This document shows, piece by piece, positions 62,201 through 64,000 of a DNA stretch of 64,000 nt (the first letter of the stretch is position 1; each line of letters starts with the position of its first letter). A program made the translations under genes and the position numbers. The DNA is taken from NCBI GenBank assembly GCA_007449985.2, contig VIIQ02000709.1:186001-250000 (forward strand). Direction: 5' to 3'. Origin of the DNA: Desmodesmus armatus. Taxonomy: Eukaryota > Chlorophyta > Chlorophyceae > Sphaeropleales > Scenedesmaceae. A model generated the notes under the pieces. The model searched no databases and was not told the DNA's origin. It was given only the letters and a program-made list of their open reading frames with translations.

Positions 62201-64000
62201 CGGTGGTGCCAGCAGCACCGGCAGCGGTTGAGCGCTTGAGCCGTACGCATGACACTGCGGGGCAGCTGCCGGCAGCTGACAGGGCAGTTGAGCTCCATTT
62301 TATGTGTGAGTCTCTGGTGCAAGATGGCAGCAGCAAGCAGCAGCGCCAGCAGCCGCAGCAGCAGCAGCTGAGTGTCAAGGGTGCTGCTGGTGCTAAGCTG
62401 CCTACCATACAGTCCTTTGCGGACCTTGCTGCCAGGGGCTTGCAGGAAACAGGGTCCCACAATGGCAGCAGCTTTAGCCTTCACACTCTGGGTGGCGAGG
62501 AGTCGTCAGGCCGCATCAACAGTGACACAGTGCGGGTGACCAGCAGGAGCAACCTCCTGCCAGCCAGCGGCATCACCAGCAGCGCTGTCAAAGGAGCCAG
62601 CAAGCTGGGCAAGGCGCCAGCGGCGGGCAGCAGCAGTGGTGGCAATGGCAAGCCGCAGGTGCAGCCGCAGCCGCAGCCGCAGCAGCAGCAGCAGCAAGGT
62701 CTGTTCAGGCGCTTTGTGCAGCGCCACCCGCTGCTTTGTCACATCGTGTGGACTCAGCTGCAGGTGGGTTGTGTGATGGCTGCGTGATGGCTGCAGAAGA
62801 CTGTGCGGGTCGACAGTGTGTTCATCCTGTTCGATTTTGCTGAAGCATGCACAATTGTGTCATCAAGGTATCAAAGCGGCTTGTCACTGACGCTCTATGA
62901 GTGCGCTGCAACCGTGCACCGCATGTAGGTGTGCATCTTGCGTTCTCTCGTGCAAGCTTGTCAACACGCTGTTAGCTGCTGCTGACAGAGAGGTGTTGCT
63001 GTGCCTCATGTTCTGTTGCTGCACAGAGCTTCCACCTGTGGCTGAATGTGGTGGCCATCGCCCTGTCAGTGTCTGGTGCTCGCAAGTACCTGGACGCACA
63101 GTCACCTGAGGCCATCCCTGCCCTGGGCTTTGTGGATGGGGTGCTGTCTTGGTTCTCTGCCGCCTGCATCCCTACTCTGCTGTGAGTACAACCACCCTGC
63201 CGGTTGCATACAACTGCTGCCGTGGTTCAGGGCTATGCCGTTGTATGTCGAATCTGTCTAGCTGGCAGCCCATTTCTGTGCCCGCTTGATCATGCAAATG
63301 CACTCGTATTGTCTTGACACTTTGAGTGAGAGGCATTCTTTGTTGGTGCTGCTGCTGGTGTGTATATGCGGTGATGCCAGCGCAGCATTGCAGGCTTGTT
63401 CTGCTGCTGTGAGTACAACCGCCCTGCAGGTTGCATACGAAGCTGCACTGCAGCTATCAGCTGCCGTGGCTCAGGGCTATGCTGCTGTATGTCGGCACTG
63501 TTTGGCTTGCCTCCCATGCCTGTATTTGTCAATGCAACATACCGACTTGACACCCCCTGCGCACGAGAGGCACACTTTGTTGGTGCTGCCGCTGGTACGT
63601 GTTTGCGGTATTGCCAGCACGTACCTCAATGCTTTGCAGTTATGTTCCTCCCCGCATCTGCAGTGACACATGTGCCTTGTGTGCTGCACACGCAGGTTTG
63701 CCAACGGTGTGTGGATGTGTGGCAAGGACATGTGGTGTGGCGGCTGGAGGGGCCAGGCCAAAGTGCTGTTCATCCTGCTGCTGAAGCTTACCCTCCTCCC
63801 TGCTTTGATGATCGCACTCACGCAGCTCTGCAACCTACGTGGGGAGTACGGCTTGTCTCTGGTGCTGCTGGCATGCTGCCCACTTGCCCCACTTGCCTTC
63901 CTGGTGTGCCAGCAGTACGGGTTTGGTGCTGAGCTTGCCACGAGCATTACAATCCAGGGTGTGTTGCTGATGCTGCCCCAGATGATGGCGGTGATCAAGA
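59251..64000 (+). CDS. auxin-efflux-carrier-family (PIN-like) membrane transporter, 3' end outside the window
   Basis: Exons 59251-59284, 59513-59617, 59715-59784, 60008-60210, 60419-60489, 60732-60874, 61110-61212, 61444-62763, 63027-63181 and 63696 onward all join in frame, giving at least 836 residues. The N-terminal membrane domain starts MAWLFQGVLNAGLQILL and includes FGGWLCARLRLVDPEV, VFVLWVFIIHLACFIVHKL and the helix-break motif TTNNTGLIGWPVLV. A hydrophilic loop of about 500 residues, rich in Ser, Ala and Gln, follows. The C-terminal membrane domain resumes with RRFVQRHPLLCHIVW, VDGVLSWFSAACIPTLL, LFILLLKLTLLPALMIAL, CCPLAPLAFLVCQQYGFG and TSITIQGVLLMLPQMMAV. This is the AEC (PF03547) pattern with a long loop, as in plant PINs. 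Auxin as substrate is not shown by sequence. Skipping from 59284 to 59513 is required for frame. Confidence 0.88.
63181..63660 (+). repeat. tandem duplication of a carrier-gene intron segment including its 5' splice site
   Basis: Copy 1 begins at 63181 with the real donor context TGTGAGTACAACC. Copy 2 begins at 63408 with the same words. Both then contain CCTGC.GGTTGCATAC, GCTGCCGTGG.TCAGGGCTATG, GTATGTCG, GAGAGGCA, TTTGTTGGTGCTGC and GCGGT.TTGCCAGC or close variants. The period is about 227 bp. Confidence 0.75.

Overview
This window looks like nuclear DNA of a green alga, most likely a chlorophycean. The genes are split by many short introns with GTGAGT/GTGCGT-type donors and CTGCAG-type acceptors. 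CAG/CTG runs encode long Gln, Ala and Ser tracts. The recognisable proteins are eukaryotic: UPF3, CFAP20, ribosomal protein eL15, a GH47 mannosidase, an organellar-type methionyl-tRNA formyltransferase and an auxin-efflux-family carrier. A Scenedesmus-like alga would fit the composition, but that is a guess. Stop codons look standard: TGA ends UPF3, CFAP20, eL15 and the GHMP fusion, and TAG ends the GH47 and formyltransferase genes. I saw no rRNA, tRNA, CRISPR array, or transposase or reverse-transcriptase gene.

Layout. 0.5-4.9 kb (+): an unrecognised Gln/Ala-rich protein with three SUMO-acceptor-like motifs and a SUMO-interaction-like motif. 7.4-19.0 kb (-): a very large, intron-rich, Gln-rich gene with at least three OST-HTH/LOTUS-like modules and a prion-like C-terminus. 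Its introns carry two long foldback hairpins and a decayed exon copy. 19.6-22.7 kb (+): UPF3. 25.0-27.0 kb and 28.9-34.1 kb (-): two low-complexity proteins I do not recognise. 35.4-40.2 kb (-): a GH47 alpha-1,2-mannosidase with a large insertion inside the catalytic domain. 41.0-42.8 kb (+): CFAP20. 44.8-47.0 kb (-): methionyl-tRNA formyltransferase. 50.9-53.6 kb (-): a nucleotidyltransferase-GHMP kinase fusion. 53.9-55.8 kb (+): eL15. 59.3 kb to the right edge (+): a PIN/AEC-type membrane carrier with a very long central loop, cut off by the window end.

Six gene models (UPF3, GH47, CFAP20, formyltransferase, the GHMP fusion, eL15) were assembled exon by exon with every splice phase closing. 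The carrier closes up to the window edge. The other models are approximate. The genes do not form one pathway. Three pairs are divergent with short shared 5' regions: LOTUS/UPF3, GH47/CFAP20 and GHMP fusion/eL15. A theme across the window is local tandem duplication that carries splice sites or exons along, seen in UPF3, the LOTUS gene and the carrier. These copies look like exon and intron birth and decay.
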